Assembly (NCBI GenBank): GCA_963682055.1
Contig: OY821745.1
Location: forward strand, 12,779,501-12,843,500
DNA: 64,000 nt
Direction: 5' to 3'
DNA from: Primula veris
Taxonomy: Eukaryota > Streptophyta > Magnoliopsida > Ericales > Primulaceae
This document shows positions 1 to 11,463 of this stretch, one piece after another (within the stretch, counting starts at the first letter, position 1; each line of letters starts with the position of its first letter). Position numbers and translations under genes: made by a program. The notes below the pieces were generated by a model. That model searched no databases. It saw only the letters and a program-made list of their open reading frames with translations, and was not told the DNA's origin.

Positions 1-535
1 ATGTAACCCTGTGATGTTACACCCTATTGTATTTGAAATAAAATATTGGGTTGATTTGATTTTCGAACAGAGCAAATAGTCGGACCCTAAATTATGTAAC
101 CAAACACGTGATTTGTGGGGTTTATATGATATGTAATATATAATCTCATTCTCACCCTATTATGTCGGGTTGATTTGATTTCCGAGGAGAGCAAATAGTC
201 GGACCCTATATTCCGGAATAAGTCGAAGCAAGGTTTTTCTCATGGCTAGGTTTTAACTTTGAAGTGTTTGATCTTTCGTGTACACGCAAAATCTAGTACT
301 AGTATATAGAAGGTAACAAGTACAGAATTAGCCATTAATTAATAACATTTGAAAAATTAATAGTGTGCACCTAACTTTTTTATACTACAGTTATGTACCC
401 ATACTAGTAAAGATAAGGCACATGAAATATCAAGGCTAGCACTTTTACATTATCAATCATAATTGATTTTAAAGCACACAAATTCTAACAAACACATGTG
501 AACCTCTTAAGTGCTAGTCGGTGGAGCTCTTTTAC
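1..535. other. Intergenic, with a dispersed ~45 bp direct repeat
   Basis: No coding region is visible upstream of the first gene. The only structure seen is a direct repeat at about 48-90 and 167-209. The two copies share a block starting GGGTTGATTTGATTT and a block with AGCAAATAGTCGGACCCTA. Function unknown. Confidence 0.5.
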
Positions 536-538
536 ACA

Positions 539-550
539 CTTATATATATA
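539..550 (+). promoter_or_regulatory. Probable TATA box of the proline-rich protein gene
   Basis: An ACTTATATATATAA tract lies about 75 bases before the ATG at 622. That is a plausible TATA position for a plant gene with a 40-50 base leader. The assignment rests on spacing and composition only. Confidence 0.4.
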
Positions 551-621
551 ATTCTTCTAACATGTTTCCAAATCACTCAGTATAGAGGCTCAAACTAAAG
601 GGCCATATACAAAGAGCTCAA

Positions 622-2555
622 ATGGAGATTAAATCCCTTTGTTTCTTGTTAACAATTATATTATTTTCAAGTTTTTGTCATGGAGATGACAAAACTATAA
701 TTAGTGAAGTTGTAGGCCATGGAGATTGTGCAGATTGTGGAGAGAGTAACATTAAATCTAGCCAAGCATTTTCAGGTGAAAATACTACTCCTAGAAGTTA
801 TAAATTTTGGTTTTAAGTCTGTGGGACAGTTAATAAATTGTCCTCCGCACGGACGAAGCCGGCATTGATTTAAGAATTGATTTATACGGGGTGTCAAAAT
901 TTATATGTATAACTAAATTAAATGGAAACAAAATAAGGGGTAACAAATCACCGTTCTAAACATATTTTAATAAAAATATATGATTAAAAATTAAAAAAAA
1001 TCATAATTTTCGAAATTATGTGTGGTGTCGTCGTCACGATGATTTGTAGAGCTTCCCCCTCCTCCTGAGATAGGGTAAAGTTTGTCTTTCTCAGTTGTTT
1101 TGGTTACATTCTTCATTCAGTCATTCAGTCATTCACAAAGGGATCTTTTAATACTTGCAAGCAGTTGATGCATGAACTGATGCATCATGCATGTAAATGC
1201 GTATTTGAGTTGAAATTTGAAAATTCGATGCCTTTAAGCATTTACAGCTATTATATTTTGAAGCTATTTTGAGTTTATGTAAAAAAAAATAGCCACTAAT
1301 TCCCATACTCTTATTATATTATTTCTTTTCTGATAAAAATTAATTTAAAATGAAATAAACAAGATTACGGAATCCACCTAAAATGATTAAATGTTTTGAC
1401 CTTCGTTTTTAAAAGCAAACTCAAGCTACACATTACGGACAAATAATTAATCTTTCACCGAATCCATGGAAAATAATAGTAGAACCGGAAATTGGTTGTT
1501 ACATTTTTGAAAGTACTTAAATTACCAAAACATTAACAAAACACAACCAACGAATAATATATATATATGTTGAAAAATGATTTACCACACCACTTTCTTG
1601 AAATTATATACGATCCTAAAAAAAATCAATATTGTAAGGACAGTATGAACATCGATCACTCTATTTTTCTTACTTAATTTAAACTTAATTACATCTACTC
1701 AATTATATATAATTTCAATCTTCAGTATAATTTTTATTAAATGCAGGCATTCATGTGACAATTGACTGCAATGCCCCAAATGGAGAAATCAAAACAAGAG
1801 GGGAGGGAAATTTAGATGATGAAGGCAAATTCATCGTTTCTCTTCCACAAGAAATATTAGAAAATGGAAAATTGAAAGAAGAGTGTTTTGCAAATCTCCA
1901 TAGTGCATCACACTCCCCTTGCCCTTCTCACAATGGCCTCGACTCATCGAAACTGGTTTTCAAAACGAAAACCGATGGGAAACACATTTTCACAACACCT
2001 CAAAAACTAAAATTCTACTCAACCACTTGTAGCTCAAAAACATTTCTAAAACAGTTTACTTACCCACCACTTCCCAAGTGGAAAAAACACTTCTCCTTTT
2101 ACAAAAAACCTTGCCCACCTCTCCCACCAATATTTAAAAAGCCACTCCCACCAATTTACAAACCTACACCTAAGCTAAACACACCTGTTTACAAGCCAAC
2201 CCCTAAACCACCAGTAGTATATAAGCCTCCTCCATATGTGAAGCCACTTCCGCCACCAGTACCCGTTTATAAGCCAAAGCCCGAACCTAAACCACCGGTT
2301 TACAAGCCAGAACCAAAACCCCCGGTTTACAAGCCAGAACCAAAGCCTCCGGTTTATGAGCCAAAACCGAATCCCCCGGTTTACAAGTCTCCTCCATACG
2401 TAAAACCGCTCCCCCCACCAATACCGTTTTATCCATTTCCCAAAATCCATAAGAAGCCCCCTTGTCCTCCCCTTCCTAAGCTGAAATACCCTAAGATTCC
2501 ACCAAAGTATTTTCACCACCCAATTTTTGCACCTTGGCCACCACATTCTCCTTGA
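622..2555 (+). CDS. PRP4: Proline-rich cell-wall protein, PRP2/PRP4 class with Ole e 1-like domain
   Basis: Two exons, 622-775 and 1747-2555, separated by a 971-base GT-AG intron. The splice (TTCAG|GTGAA ... ATGCAG|GCATT) keeps the frame through a split Gly codon and gives 320 residues. Residues 1-21 are a hydrophobic signal peptide ending near FCHG. Residues about 25-140 form a Cys-containing Pollen Ole e 1-like domain, with the family hallmark HVTIDCNAPNGE just after the splice. From about residue 145 the protein is Pro/Lys/Tyr-rich, with repeated PVYKP, PPVYKPEPK and PPYVKPLPPP units and a PCPPLPK-type tail. This domain order is known from Arabidopsis PRP2/PRP4, secreted structural wall proteins whose Tyr and Lys residues can be cross-linked. 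The start is fixed by the signal peptide. No lesion is seen and the gene looks functional. Confidence 0.9.
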
Positions 2556-3171
2556 GCAAACTCATGGCATGTTTTCAAAATTTAATTGTTGTTTTTATCT
2601 TGTGTGGTAAGGCTTTGTTTCGATTTTTGTGATGCATGTTTTAAATTTTCAATAATCCTTGGCTCCTAGCTATACTTTATAAGAAGAAGAAGGAAGAAAT
2701 AAGGATGATGTAAGGTGAAGGAAAATAGGGGTTTAGATTTATTTTCCTTTTTTTTAAGAGATTACAGATCACTGTGTGATGTTTGAAGCATGTATATTAG
2801 CGGTCACTTATTTGTTTGTTGCAAAATACTCCACAATGCTACTATATATTATATGCTACATACTGTTAATATATATATATGCTATGTGATAATACTTCTT
2901 TTTACTTTTTACTTTTTAATTTTATATGTATCAAAATTTAAACAATACTAGATAATTTAAAATTTTAAAAATTAAGTATTTTTTTTACGTAATAATCAAT
3001 GATTCTCCCATTATGGGAATATTTTGGGCCAGTATCTATAAATTATAAAACTTATGTGGAAAAGAACCAGTTTTATGATAATTATTTTAGTGTCATGATG
3101 TCAATTAAAATGCACCCGAGTAAAATGATACCACATAGGCCGTCATGTTGACTCATTTTTGGATTATTTAC
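2556..3171. other. 3' flank of the proline-rich protein gene
   Basis: AT-rich sequence. The first 200-300 bases probably hold the 3' UTR and polyadenylation region (T-rich and AATAAT-like stretches). Nothing else is recognised. Confidence 0.4.
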
Positions 3172-3996
3172 AAATTAATTAAGCATTGGTCCATGAAACA
3201 AAAACTAATTAAAAATTGATCCATTTCAGCGACACCCATTCAAAGAGCAACACGTGCTAAAAAAAAATTATAAAACGAAAAAAAAAACTCTGAACCCTTT
3301 TAAACCCTTTTAAAAACAGTCTGAACCCTTGAACTTTTTTGAAAAGAGTCTGAATCCTTTTGAACCATTTTTAAAAAGAGTCTGAACTCCTTTGAACCTT
3401 TTTAAAAAAACTCCGAACCCTTTTAAACCCTTTTAAAAACAGTCTGAACCCTTGAACTTTTTTGAAAAGAGTCTGAATCCTTTTGAACCATTTTTAAAAA
3501 GAGTCTGAACTCCTTTGAACCTTTTTAAAAAAAGTCTGAACCCTTTTGAACCTGTTTAAAAAGAGTCTGAACCCTTTTGAAACCTTTTAAAAAGTCTTAA
3601 GCCTTTTGAAAAGAGTCTGAACTCTTTTGAAGCCTTTTAAAAAAGTCTGAATCCTTTTGAACTTTTTAAAAAAGAGTTTGAATTAATTTGAAGAATTTTA
3701 AAAAGAGTCGGAACTTTTTTATATACATATATAGATACGTATATAGATACATAGATATATATATACAAAATAGATACATACATATATACATAGATATATA
3801 CGGAGGTTTTTTATTGGAAGGTTTTTTAGAGAGAGATAGTGATAAATTAGATAAATTGAATTGAGAGAACTTTTATATTTAATGAGTAATGGACTAATTC
3901 TTAATTAGTTTTAGAAATAATAGACAAATTCTTAATTAAATTTCATAGCCGGACCAATTCTTAAATAGTTTTGTTTTCATGATTCAATACTTAATT
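3172..3996. mobile_element. Foldback element A (non-autonomous, with AGTCTGAACC minisatellite)
   Basis: The ends are inverted repeats. The left end carries TTAATTAAGCATTGGTCC followed by ATGAAACAAAAACTAATTAA. The reverse complement of the right end (about 3930-3996) carries TTAATTAAGTATTGAATC followed by ATGAAAACAAAACTATTTAA. Between them are AGTCTGAACCCTTTT-type repeats (3288-3720), an AT/AC microsatellite (3720-3800) and a GAGAGAGATAGTGATAAAT segment. Element B (13520-15801) has the same order of parts and closely similar ends, so the two are one family. No coding capacity and no clear target duplication were found. Confidence 0.65.
3288..3720. repeat. Minisatellite with a 123 bp higher-order duplication
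   Basis: Degenerate units of roughly 25-30 bases contain AGTCTGAACCCTTTTGAACC and a run of T then A. Bases 3288-3410 are repeated nearly perfectly at 3411-3533 (period 123). Later units at 3534-3720 are more divergent. Confidence 0.8.
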
Positions 3997-6456
3997 AACT
4001 CTTACAACGGTCGCAAATTAATTCAACATAAACTGCAACAAAGTATGAGTGTATAACCACTTTTAATTACAACCCAGAGATGAACCCTAACTATATAAAT
4101 TAGATATTTACATAGATAGATAGATTATAGATAGATGTATAAAGGATTTGGAGAGGGGGAGAATAGATTCTATATTGGGAATTATGAGATATAGAAATAT
4201 AGGGCCAAGTATATTCTGAGAAACTGGAACTTGAGGGGATACAAATTACGTTAGAAACCTCGCGAGAGTATAGATTATAAAAGTGAAACTTATTTGACAT
4301 TTTTTGAAAAGCAATTAGGTTTGGGGCCATTATAAGAAATCTCTCAGAATATGTTTTAGGGCCATTTTGCGAAAATGGCTTTTGCTGTAATTCTGGGTTT
4401 ACAACGCGCAGCAGTTAGATGTTTCTTTCCCTATCCGTGAATGTTCTTTACCTGTTTTTTTGTTTGTTTTTTTTGCTTCTGCTTTTATTTCGTATTTTAA
4501 TTCGTTCAATCCATTTTCCTGTGCTTCTCTTATTTGCCTGCTATTTCATGTTTTTTTTAAAGAAATTATTCATAGAAAGCCAAAACAAAAGAAAAGAAAA
4601 ATACTACTGAGTAATGAACTATATACTGCATCAAGGTGTTTATTCAAAATAAAAATAAAAATAAAAAATATTCTGTCAATGTGTGTGAAAAAGCTACGAT
4701 GATAGATTATACAACCTTCTTTGTCGCATTGTGAGGTAGAAGTATACTGTAGTGATATATATCCCAATTAGTAATTTAATTTCAACTTGCCAATTGGATC
4801 TTGATGCCCCTGTGGCATGCGTAATTTTTATTTTTTTTTGGGTTTGATTCCTCGTTTGAAGATAAAACCTATGAAATTTCGTAGGCGATAGTGTTTGAAC
4901 CCTGACGACGAACATGATATACTGAGGTAACAAACGCATGGCTACCGAACACTTGCTCATGGCATGCTTAATTTGATAAGATATTTTAGTATGAAGTTGA
5001 TACTCCAAATACGTGTAAAGCCAAACACCACAAAACAAGACCACAAATTAGGAAAAGTAACAAGGGAATTTTATTGTGTGTTCTATCAAGACTATCACCG
5101 AGCCCTTTTGTGTATCACTACTACGCTATTGAATATTGATGCTTACAATTTAAGATTTATCTCATTGGGTGGCTCCAATGGATGGGACGTTAACACAATA
5201 GATTGGACAAGTCAAACGAGGATGAAATAAATGATCTCCATCCAGATCGAGCATGATGGTTTATTCACAGGCAATGATGCCCACAAGCCCAGCCACATCG
5301 TGCACACATCACTGTTAATGAACAAACTCGTCTTCACCTAGTTAAAGCCTCGGCTCGTGTTTGTTCATTATTAATGAGCCAAGCCTGAATAAAATAATAA
5401 GACTCTGTCTCAAGCTCCTTTAAAACTCGTTAAGTTATTTTAATATATATTTTTCCATAAATATTTTCGCTTATATACGTAAAATTTGTAAAAATAATAC
5501 TTGCGGTCAACAACTAGTTTTCAATTTGTTTAATAACTTTATTCTTGAAATTAAATCTAACTAAAACTAAAAATCACAATAATTAAATTTATTATTGTTT
5601 ATCTTAATATTGATACTAGCCAAGTAAAAAAGATTTTTTAAGTAAAACGATATTAAACTTGTCCGAAAAAGTGTTTAGACAGTAAATGAGCCGAGACTAA
5701 ACAAAATTTTAGGACTCGAACGGAGCTTAAGCACAGCTAGGCTCATTTGCATCCCGACACATCCCACATGCCATATCAACACATTACTAGTAGAAAACGG
5801 CAATGGTGGTCAAACCCAGAATGTCTTAAAATATAGTCCAGAGCAAAACCGTTAATAGTTTGAGTACTATAAAAAGGTCTACCACAGTAAACGAAAACAC
5901 GCAACACGACTACCCATTTAAAATCCTTATTTCCCATTTTTTCAGAAAAATATTTCCACATTGATTTTCCTAAGGATTGAGAAATGATATGGTAGCAGAT
6001 TGAGCTCCATCTACAGATTTGTTTGTTTTATGTATCGCTTTATAATTGGTGGAAAGATATACAAGGTTGGAGAGTATTTACCAATTAAATAAGGGGGCTA
6101 TGTGTATCTCACTCACTCTGTTGCTCTGGGCTCTAGCACAGATTTGGAAATTCACAATATGAAATCTAATTGAAGATAAAGACACTTAAAAATCAGAGCA
6201 CGCACAAAAGAAATTAAAGAAGTACACACAAGCAACTAAACCAAGTCAAATCATCTCTCCTTATTACCAGAATAGAAGGTAGCTCTTAAACAGATAAAAG
6301 TTCTCAAATGACCCGACAGAAACGACAAGACAAGCACAACCGATAAAACATAGAGAAACTAAACACCAACTAGGTTTAGACGAAATTAAAGATGGTGATG
6401 ATCAAAAAAAGATCAAATCACAGATGATGAACCCAACCAACAGCTAGGTTGATCAA
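3997..6456. other. Intergenic, no gene recognised
   Basis: AT-rich sequence with only short chance reading frames. Bases about 5335-5760 hold a degenerate repeat with scattered GAGCC/GGCTC words (CCTCGGCTCGTG near the left, TGAGCCGAGACT and GCTAGGCTCATTTGCATCCC near the right). It may be an old DNA-transposon remnant. The last ~400 bases before 6457 probably include the 3' UTR of the minus-strand cyclophilin gene. Confidence 0.4.
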
Positions 6457-9400
6457 TTAGAGCTGGCCGCAATCAGCAACAACAACGGGCTTGCGGGTCT
6501 TTCCAGATGATGAACCCTCTGCCTCAATGGCCTTGACCACATTCAAGCCCTCAACTACCTGTATTGCCAAACAAAGCGACAAACTTAAATACATATACCA
6601 TGGTAAATGTAGTTTTGTAATCATCATAAACAAAAACTAGATAAAATTCAGTCAACTTCGGTTGTAACTGCAAACATGGGGGGGACGGGACTCCTTCGAA
6701 TATTTATGTAGTCAATAACTAGATCCTAATACTCTGTAGATATTTAGTAAATATCCAAAAGAATTCCAGCTAGTTTTGATCAACTATAACTTTCAAAAAT
6801 ATTACAAGTGAAATTCCAATAAACCACGATGAGAATAACCCAACAGCTTTTGAATGGGTGAAGACAAGATGCAGCAAACAAATAATAGAAAGAGAGGGGC
6901 AAAGGAACTGCTAGTGCAGTATAAATAACTAATAGCAGAAAATTATAACTATAACTCAAGTTTTTTGTTTTAGAGTGAACTATAGATATGAAACAATAAA
7001 TCAGAAAAAATCCTTTCAGGGATGAAAGATCAAAAATAAAAATCGCAATGCTCGGATTAAAATCCAAAAAATAAATTACAAGGCAGCAGACTTGGAACCA
7101 CAAATTTAAACATAACTATTTCTTTCATTACAAACCACAGAAGACCTCAACGCCTGAACAACTAATCAACAAAACTGAACACTATAACGAGCTAACTACA
7201 TTGATAGAATGTCAAAATACCCTTGCTGAAATCATACTAACTATTACGCATTTAACTGTAACCATAGTTATGCTAATCTAATTAACCATAGAAGAATTCG
7301 TAGTAAAGAGGCAAAGTAGAGTTGTAAATCACTCTTTTTAATAGTGTAAATTGATATTATACCAAACCAAAGACAGTGTGCTTGCTTATATTTTCAAATT
7401 GAAAAAATATAATTACTCTTGAACTTTTGATCCTCAGGTGTCCGATGAAAATAAGGCAAAACATTAAGAAATACTCTACATATTCGAAGGTAATAGTGTC
7501 ATTTCGAGAAAAAAGGATCACATGAATCGTGTTTTTACCAACTTAAAGATATCAAACACATCTGTAATTACCAAATATGCTGAAACAAACAGTAATTCGG
7601 CATAAACATTGTGAGAACGAACTAAGTTAAATACAGTACACAACTAATACAAACATGAAATTACAGAACTGAACATACATCGGAACACAATTTGTATTTT
7701 CAGCGGGATTACATATAACAATTCTATACATCAGGCACCAAAACATGGGATCAATTGTCAGTCATAACATACAGACTGTTCGTGTTACACACCCAAGTAT
7801 AGTAAAAAATCAAAAAGGAATGTGCAGTAAATCAAAGTTATTAATCTTTAATATTCTACATTGCTTAAAACTGGGTCCTATTTGTATGTAGTTTTTTTTA
7901 ATTGCTATCAGAATAGTTCAACAGCTTTACAAAGCGACGTTTTAGTCCACAGAGCACAACAGTTTGCCTAAGAGTTTTATTTTACAATAAGATAAGACCC
8001 CAGATTTTAAAAAAAAGAGAGGAAGTTTTACTCCGTAAAACACTAAGTTCCGGTACCAACATTAATCGATCATAAATAAAAAGGAAACACTAAGAACACC
8101 TCCACATATCAGAACAGTCCAACCACGAGTTTGTAACAGTAATTCAGCTAGTCAACAATAGTAATTTACTAGTGAAATAATAGTTGCGCTTGCAATCAGA
8201 ACAGTTAAAACAATTTAAGAAAAGCAAGTTTTAATCCAGAAGGCAAATCATAAGGTTCAACAAAATCCTGTTTGTTTAAGAGTTTTACTTGCAGTAAGAT
8301 TAGTCCCACTAATATCCAAAAACAGCAGTTTAACTCCACCAAACACCAAACACAAAACACCTAGCAACTTCTGGTGCATCTCTACTAATCAATCATAAAA
8401 AAGTAAAAATCCAGAACCCCTCGTTAGTTTACTGGAATCTACTACCAAGTGCATATTTGGCAACAGCTTTTTCTCTTAGCCTTCTTTAACTTTTTGATTA
8501 AAAAAGTCCATGGGTGTTTGTTTGGTATGACATATTTTTTAGCTTTAAAAACTTGCTTTTTGAGTCTAAAAACCTAAAAAAAGCTCAAAGCAGAAACGAT
8601 AACCCTCTGCGGGTTTTTTGTAGCCTATTCACAAAATAGGTGACTAATGACTTATCAATACAAATAAGTTACAAGCCACTTATAAATAAAAAAAGATACA
8701 CAGTGCCACACAAACACTACACTGCAGCTTTCTTATCATTACTTTTCAGAAGCAGTTTTTTGACCAAAAAATCTGATGCCAAACAGCCCCTAATACCAAC
8801 AAATAAAATAAGATAATACTAAAAAGGTCGATTTTACTCCACAAAACACAAGATATCTATCAATTTCTGGTATCTACAACAATCCATCATAAAAAAAAAG
8901 TATAAATCCAGAACACTTCATTATATACAAAACAAAATAACAAAAACAAGTGTCAGAAAAACCGATCACATCATAACTGACCGAAGACAACGTGCGTATT
9001 ACCTTAAATAAAACTTCAAATTTTCCAAAATTAAAAACTTCCTAACAGAACTTGTTTGTATATCTACAAGTCTAATAACTTATCAATACAAATAACTTAC
9101 CAATATAAATAAGTTAAAATAAGTGACTAATAACTTGTCAATACAAATAAGTTAATAAGTGTTTTTCAAAAGAAGCTTTCTGACCAACAAATCTGACGCC
9201 AAACAGGCCCTAATACAAACATGACAATAAAAAGAATAAAACAAACAAGAGTCCATGCTTAAGAGCTTTAGTCAATAAGATTAGTCCGATGGATATTAAA
9301 AAAAGGGCAGTGTTACTCCACAAAAGACAAGATAGAGATAGCAACTTCCGGTATCTATAATAATACAAAATAAAAACCACTCATTAGTTTACTGAAATCC

Positions 9401-10956
9401 ACTACTAATACTAATAAATCACTACATTAAATAAAATAAAACAATAAAAAAAACTTAGCCAGGAGTCAGGAAACAGATCAGATCATAGGTTGCTAATGAT
9501 TCATCAATAAAAATAAGGTAAAATTAGCTTAAAGGCAGCTTTCAAACCAACAAAATTGATGCGAAACCTAAGTTCTTAGCCCACAAAGCACAAGTTTTAG
9601 GAACATGGGGTTAAAAAGTAGTTTTTACTCCACAAAACACAAGATATATATATTGGAAAAACAAAGAAAGCAACCACATACAACAAGTTCATAACATTAG
9701 TTCAGCTAATTGACAATAGGAACATTATTTTACTATTTACTTTAAACTCTGTACCAATTATGGACTGTGCAGATAAACAAGAGAAACAACACAAATAAAG
9801 CATGTGTCTCATCAGTTCAGTGAAAACTACTACTCCTAAGTACCAATACTAATCAATCAACAAACTAAATAAAATAAAATAATACCCAAAAAAAAAGTTA
9901 AAATAAACAGGAGTCAAGGAAGAGGGAAACAGATCAAATCATACCTGACCGAAACATAAGCAGATTTTTTTAGCCTTTTCATTTTAAATTTTCCATAATT
10001 AAAAAATCTAATAGACTGTTTGTATATCTACAAATCACTTATAAGTTAAAATAGGTGTCTACTTATCAAGTGACAGTTAATCAGCTTTTCAACCGAAAAA
10101 TCTGATTCCAAACAGGCACTTAGTACTAACAAATCACCAAACTATATAGAATATAACATTAAAAAACATAAACAGCAGTCATGGAAACAGATCTGAGTCA
10201 ATAAAAAAAAATTACCACTATTTGCTGATGATTTTGTTCATCATTGCTTTCAGTCCAAAAAAATCTGATGCCAAACAGGTCCCAATACAAACAATTCACC
10301 ACACCATATAAATCAAAACCATAAGAAAATTAACACAAAAACAAGTCATGAATACAGATCAAACCAATTAAAATAAGTTATCTTGTTATTGCTTTTTGAC
10401 AAAATAATCTGATACCAAACAGGCCGTAATAGTATAAAAACTCAACAATAAATAAAACAAAACAATTAAAAGAACAAAACAAACAGAAGACCATAAAACA
10501 ATATAAAATCAAACAATAAAAAAGTAACAAAAAACTATATACCTGACCAAAGACGACATGCTTGCCATCGAGCCAAGAAGTCTTAACAGTACAGAGAAAA
10601 AACTGAGAGCCGTTAGTACCAGGCCCCGCATTTGCCATGGACAAAACCCCAGGACCGGTATGTTTCTTGATGAAATTCTCATCAGGAAACTTAGCTCCGT
10701 AAATACTCTCACCACCGGTGCCGTCTCCACGGGTGAAGTCGCCTCCCTGGCACATAAAGTCAGTGATCACACGATGAAACTTTGAACCTTTATAGTGTAG
10801 CGGCTTTCCTGATTTACCGATCCCCTTTTCACCAGTGCAAAGGGCTCGGAAATTCTCAGCCGTTTTGGGTGTGACATCGGCGAAAAGCTCCATCACGATA
10901 CGGCCAGCTGGGGATCCTCCAATCGTCATGTCGAAAAACACTCTTGGGTTCGCCAT
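6457..10956 (-). CDS. CYP: Cytosolic cyclophilin (peptidyl-prolyl cis-trans isomerase), plant type
   Basis: Two exons on the minus strand: 10956-10543 (138 codons, ending GGTCAG before GTATAT) and 6558-6457 (33 codons plus TAA, preceded by ACAG). The phase-0 intron is 3,984 bases. The 171-residue product matches cytosolic plant cyclophilins in length and has no targeting peptide. It catalyses Xaa-Pro isomerisation. Residues matching the CypA active site are present: R62, F67, M68, Q70, W128 and H133. All are shifted by +7 because of the plant insertion KSGKPLH at 48-54. The Cys pair C40/C168, linked to redox control in plant cyclophilins, is also present. The second exon ([15 protein letters not shown] onward) cannot be seen from the first reading frame alone, which otherwise reads on into intron sequence. 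Many plant cytosolic cyclophilin genes lack introns, so the long intron is notable. The gene looks functional. Confidence 0.92.
6559..10542 (-). other. Long cyclophilin intron made of degenerate repeats
   Basis: No gene is seen inside. The sequence is built from diverged copies of the same material. TAAGAGTTTTA, TAAGATTAGTCC, TTTTACTCCACAAAACAC, CAACTTCYGGTATC and AATCAATCATAAA blocks recur near 7960-8110, 8265-8450, 8815-8930, 9250-9470 and 9600-9930. MITE-like ends related to CTGATGCCAAACAGGCCC recur near 8780, 9200, 10105, 10265 and 10405. Confidence 0.6.
8512..8790. mobile_element. MITE-like element in the cyclophilin intron
   Basis: Imperfect terminal inverted repeats: GGGTGTTTGTTTGGTATGAC at the left, and GGGGCTGTTTGGCATCAGAT as the reverse complement of the right end, both followed by a T run. 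Length about 279 bases. Shorter related pieces lie at about 9042-9210 and 10014-10122. No target duplication was recognised, so the superfamily is uncertain. Confidence 0.5.
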
Positions 10957-10961
10957 CGCTG

Positions 10962-10965
10962 TTAT

Positions 10966-11000
<35 letters not shown>

Positions 11001-11003
11001 TGT
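10962..11003. repeat. AT/GT microsatellite in the cyclophilin leader
   Basis: An (AT)n tract passing into (GT)n lies between the ATG (10956) and the TATA box, so it is probably in the transcribed leader. On the coding strand it reads (AC)n then (AT)n just before the start codon. Confidence 0.75.
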
Positions 11004-11036
11004 GTTTAGGAGGCTTTGGATCTGTGTGAATGTGTA

Positions 11037-11045
11037 CTAGGGTTT
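11037..11045 (-). promoter_or_regulatory. Telo-box in the cyclophilin promoter/leader
   Basis: AAACCCTAG on the minus strand lies about 20 bases downstream of the TATA box. This is the usual place for a plant telo-box, an element common near transcription starts of growth- and translation-related genes. Confidence 0.45.
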
Positions 11046-11062
11046 GTGAGGAGTACGAGGGG

Positions 11063-11070
11063 TTTATAAA
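11063..11070 (-). promoter_or_regulatory. TATA box of the cyclophilin gene
   Basis: The minus strand reads CTTTATAAACC about 110 bases upstream of the ATG. It is followed by a pyrimidine-rich, AAACCCTAG-containing leader. Confidence 0.6.
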
Positions 11071-11308
11071 GGGGGATGGGGTGATTTGGCCCGTTGGATT
11101 GGAACACGTGGTGAGATCTTGAGGGGGTAATGACCATGTTGATATGGAGTGCTGTACTTACTATCTTTTTATTTTTAACAGTCCTTGCTTAATTGGAAAA
11201 TAAGTACTACTCTATTGGGAATAAGGAAAGCTGAGATATGGTTTTTTCGGAATTGATCGATATTTGGGGTGAATGATTAGGTTGGTATTTTATATTGGGT
11301 AATTCCGT

Positions 11309-11423
11309 ACAAATAATTAATACCAATTTATATTACTCCTATATATCTTAATAAGTTCACATTTCTCATATATATCAATTTTTAATTATTTAGTTTATTT
11401 ACTAAATTGTCATACAAACCAAA

Positions 11424-11463
<40 letters not shown>

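Noticed and set aside
622..816. A separate 64-residue secreted peptide
   Set aside because: The last 13 codons are intron. The first 51 codons plus one base splice in frame to 1747 and make the proline-rich protein.
2175..2546. Trp/Arg-rich minus-strand frame
   Set aside because: Complement of the PVYKP repeats of the proline-rich protein.
10378..10542. Hydrophobic C-terminal extension of cyclophilin
   Set aside because: It follows a GTATAT donor directly after the conserved VVFGQ. The true C-terminus is encoded at 6558-6457.
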